From: Archaeoglobaceae archaeon
Lineage (GTDB): Archaea; Halobacteriota; Archaeoglobi; Archaeoglobales; Archaeoglobaceae
Length of the DNA: 56,391 nt
Assembly: GCA_015523335.1 (NCBI GenBank)
Contig: WAKM01000022.1
Coordinates: 1 to 56,391, forward strand
Direction of reading: 5' to 3'
Under the pieces are notes generated by a model. It saw only the letters and a program-made list of their open reading frames with translations. It was not told the DNA's origin and searched no databases. Positions within the stretch are counted from its first letter, which is position 1. The number at the start of each line of letters is the position of its first letter. A program made the position numbers and the translations under genes. Positions 54,714 to 56,391 of this stretch are shown piece by piece.

Positions 54714-56363
54714 ATGTATGTGAACATGCAGAAATACGTAAGGTTCGTTCTGATTCCGTCCACGATATTCTCGCTGATTTACTTCCTACTGCTGTTAACG
54801 ATGCTTAGATCTCTCCTGATATCTTTGGGACTGTTCGCAATCTTGCTTTACATAATTCCGATGTTCGTCATCCTTACCGCACTGCTGTATCCCAAGATCG
54901 TTAAAGGAAGGGTGAGAAGAGAAATAGAAGACAACATACACTTCTACATAACCCATTTGGGTGCATTGGCGACGTCTGAAGTCAGCAGAAAGGAAATGAT
55001 GAAGATGCTTTCCGAAAGGAAGGAGTATAAGGCTTTGGCTGAGGAAACGAAGAAGATATACCTTCTAATGGAGAAGTGGAACAAAAACCTTGCCCAAGCG
55101 TGCAGGTTCTTAGCAAGGAGGACGCCAAGTAAGATATTCGCGGACTTCTTGGACAGGATGGCACACGAGCTTGACAGCGGTGAAGAATTCGGAGAGTTCA
55201 TAAAGAGGGAGCAGGAGACGGTTATGAACGCCTTCTCGAACCTATATCAAGGAAAACTTTACAGTGTGGATGTCTTCAAGGAGGTTTACGTTTCTCTCGT
55301 TCTCTCGCTATCTTTCTTCGCGGCTTTCGCGATAATAGCTCCATTCCTAACCGGTTTAAGTGTAAAGTTAATACTGAATATAATCGTTCTGTTTTTCGTA
55401 ATAGTCGAAATTGCGATATTGGTATATCTGAAAGCCGTAGCTCCCGTCGATCCGATCTGGCAGACATCCGGAGAGCTTACACCAACGGATTGGATGCTCT
55501 ACAAGTCGTTCTACATTTCATGTGCGTTGTGTTTGGTTGTGTTCACGATCTCACTTTTCGTCACATACGTTTGGGGAACGGTCAAGATTCCGCCGCCTTT
55601 CATAATAGCCCTCTCGGTCACACCGCTAATAATACCGGGATACCTGTCGAAGAAGGAGGAAGCCGTAATTAAGGACAAGGACAAGAACGCACCGTCGTTC
55701 ATAATGAGCTTGGGTGCTTCCGCTTCCGCAAGGGGAGGTGATATACTCGAATCCCTTAAGTTCCTAACGGCCCACGATTTCGGAGCGCTGACGGAAGATG
55801 TCAAAGCCCTGTATAAGAGGTTGTGCACGAGGATAAACAAAAGGAGAGCTTGGGAGAAGTTCAGCATCGATACCGGAAGCAATCTGATCTACAGGTTCAT
55901 AGACATGTTCGTCGAAGCCATATCGTTGGGCAGCGATCCGAAGGAGGTTGCTGAGATAGTTTCCAAGAACTTCTCGATAATAAACAGCCTCAGAGAGAGA
56001 AGAGACAGAAGTGCAAGTTCATTCGTCGGCATATGCTACGGAGTCATAATAGGTATCGCGTTCTCGCTCTACGTATCTTTCGGAGTCGTGGAGGCTATGA
56101 ACAAGATGTTCTCTTCACTCAAGATTCCGGGAAACTTCCTCCAAGGCTTGTTGCATACCGTATCCGGCTTGGATTTAGCTTATTTAAATGCCGCAATTCT
56201 GTTCATCCTTTTCTTCCACGCCATAATTGCGTCCATTGCAATTAAGATGGTGGATGGCGGGCGATGGATGAGCGGTTTCGTGCATTTGGTTGGAATGATC
56301 TGGCTTGCGGCGGTTTCCGGATACGTTTCCCAGCTCGTGATAATGCATCTTTTAGGTATATAA
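54714..56363 (+). CDS. arlJ: Archaellum membrane platform protein ArlJ (FlaJ)
   Basis: The 549-aa TadC/GspF-like polytopic protein has about seven or more membrane helices in three groups (start, about 195-250 and 275-315, and the last 120 residues). Basic cytoplasmic loops contact ArlI. ATG 54714 follows GAGGTGGTGCAC. It is the last gene of the operon in this window; an A/T-rich end follows at 56364-56391. Confidence 0.95.
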   Translation: MYVNMQKYVRFVLIPSTIFSLIYFLLLLTMLRSLLISLGLFAILLYIIPMFVILTALLYPKIVKGRVRREIEDNIHFYITHLGALATSEVSRKEMMKMLSERKEYKALAEETKKIYLLMEKWNKNLAQACRFLARRTPSKIFADFLDRMAHELDSGEEFGEFIKREQETVMNAFSNLYQGKLYSVDVFKEVYVSLVLSLSFFAAFAIIAPFLTGLSVKLILNIIVLFFVIVEIAILVYLKAVAPVDPIWQTSGELTPTDWMLYKSFYISCALCLVVFTISLFVTYVWGTVKIPPPFIIALSVTPLIIPGYLSKKEEAVIKDKDKNAPSFIMSLGASASARGGDILESLKFLTAHDFGALTEDVKALYKRLCTRINKRRAWEKFSIDTGSNLIYRFIDMFVEAISLGSDPKEVAEIVSKNFSIINSLRERRDRSASSFVGICYGVIIGIAFSLYVSFGVVEAMNKMFSSLKIPGNFLQGLLHTVSGLDLAYLNAAILFILFFHAIIASIAIKMVDGGRWMSGFVHLVGMIWLAAVSGYVSQLVIMHLLGI

Positions 56364-56391
56364 TTTTTTATAGTTATTATATTAATATAAA

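Overview
This window is a gene-dense, roughly mid-GC piece of a euryarchaeal chromosome. Split RNA polymerase genes (B''/B' and A'/A''), a Fe-S-carrying RNA polymerase subunit D, RadB, a VCP/Cdc48-type ATPase, TmcA, aIF2 gamma, an archaellum operon and a heme-pathway radical SAM enzyme (AhbC-like) all point to Archaea. Gene content and order (rpoH-B2-B1-A1-A2-rpl30e-nusA-rps12-rps7-fusA without tuf, an unlinked 5S rRNA, DUF1614, COG1340-type coiled coil) best fit the Archaeoglobales (Archaeoglobus/Ferroglobus/Geoglobus group). That placement is inference; no 16S gene is present.

Layout. 0-6 kb: tRNA-Glu, ilvC, a divergent HTH/Zn-ribbon protein, tRNA-Asn, a three-gene operon (shortened cis-prenyltransferase, PUA protein, bactofilin-like protein) divergent from a DUF92 prenol-kinase-like membrane protein, and a secreted Lon-like protease with a PGF-CTERM-like tail. 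6-8.4 kb: rps13-rps4-rps11-rpoD. 8.6-11.6 kb: mutS coupled to a small putative nuclease. 11.6-18.2 kb: DUF134 regulator, double UspA, tmcA, argJ, alpha/beta hydrolase, PRC-barrel/DUF1614 pair. 18.2-28.6 kb: cdc48 divergent from a LarC-like gene, radB, 5S rRNA, a membrane protein, a coiled-coil protein, a K+ channel/Toprim pair, ahbC, aIF2 gamma and a PIN protein. 28.6-29.5 kb: an AT-rich islet with broken genes. 29.5-42.6 kb: the large translation/transcription operon on the minus strand, with an intein in rpoA2 and tRNA-Lys at its head. 42.7-49.3 kb: the complete trp operon (CDEGF-ACT-BA). 49.4-56.4 kb: the archaellum operon arlB-C-D-F-G-H-I-J.

How the genes are expressed. Many first genes have a TTTAAATA-like box about 24-30 bp before the start codon, implying leaderless mRNAs. 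Internal operon genes mostly have GAGGTGAT-type Shine-Dalgarno sites and short overlaps. Several TATA boxes contain the stop codon of the preceding gene.

Most interesting items: the intein inside the RNA polymerase trigger-loop sequence of A''; mutS coupled to a putative PD-(D/E)XK-like protein with no mutL in view; a cis-prenyltransferase relative lacking key residues, paired with DUF92; an ACT-domain protein, a Trp-containing mini-ORF and a 29-codon small ORF in the trp operon; the symmetric two-way promoter of ilvC; the repeats in front of arlB; and two homopolymer frameshifts in the 28.6-29.5 kb islet. All functions are read from sequence and family knowledge; no database search was run.
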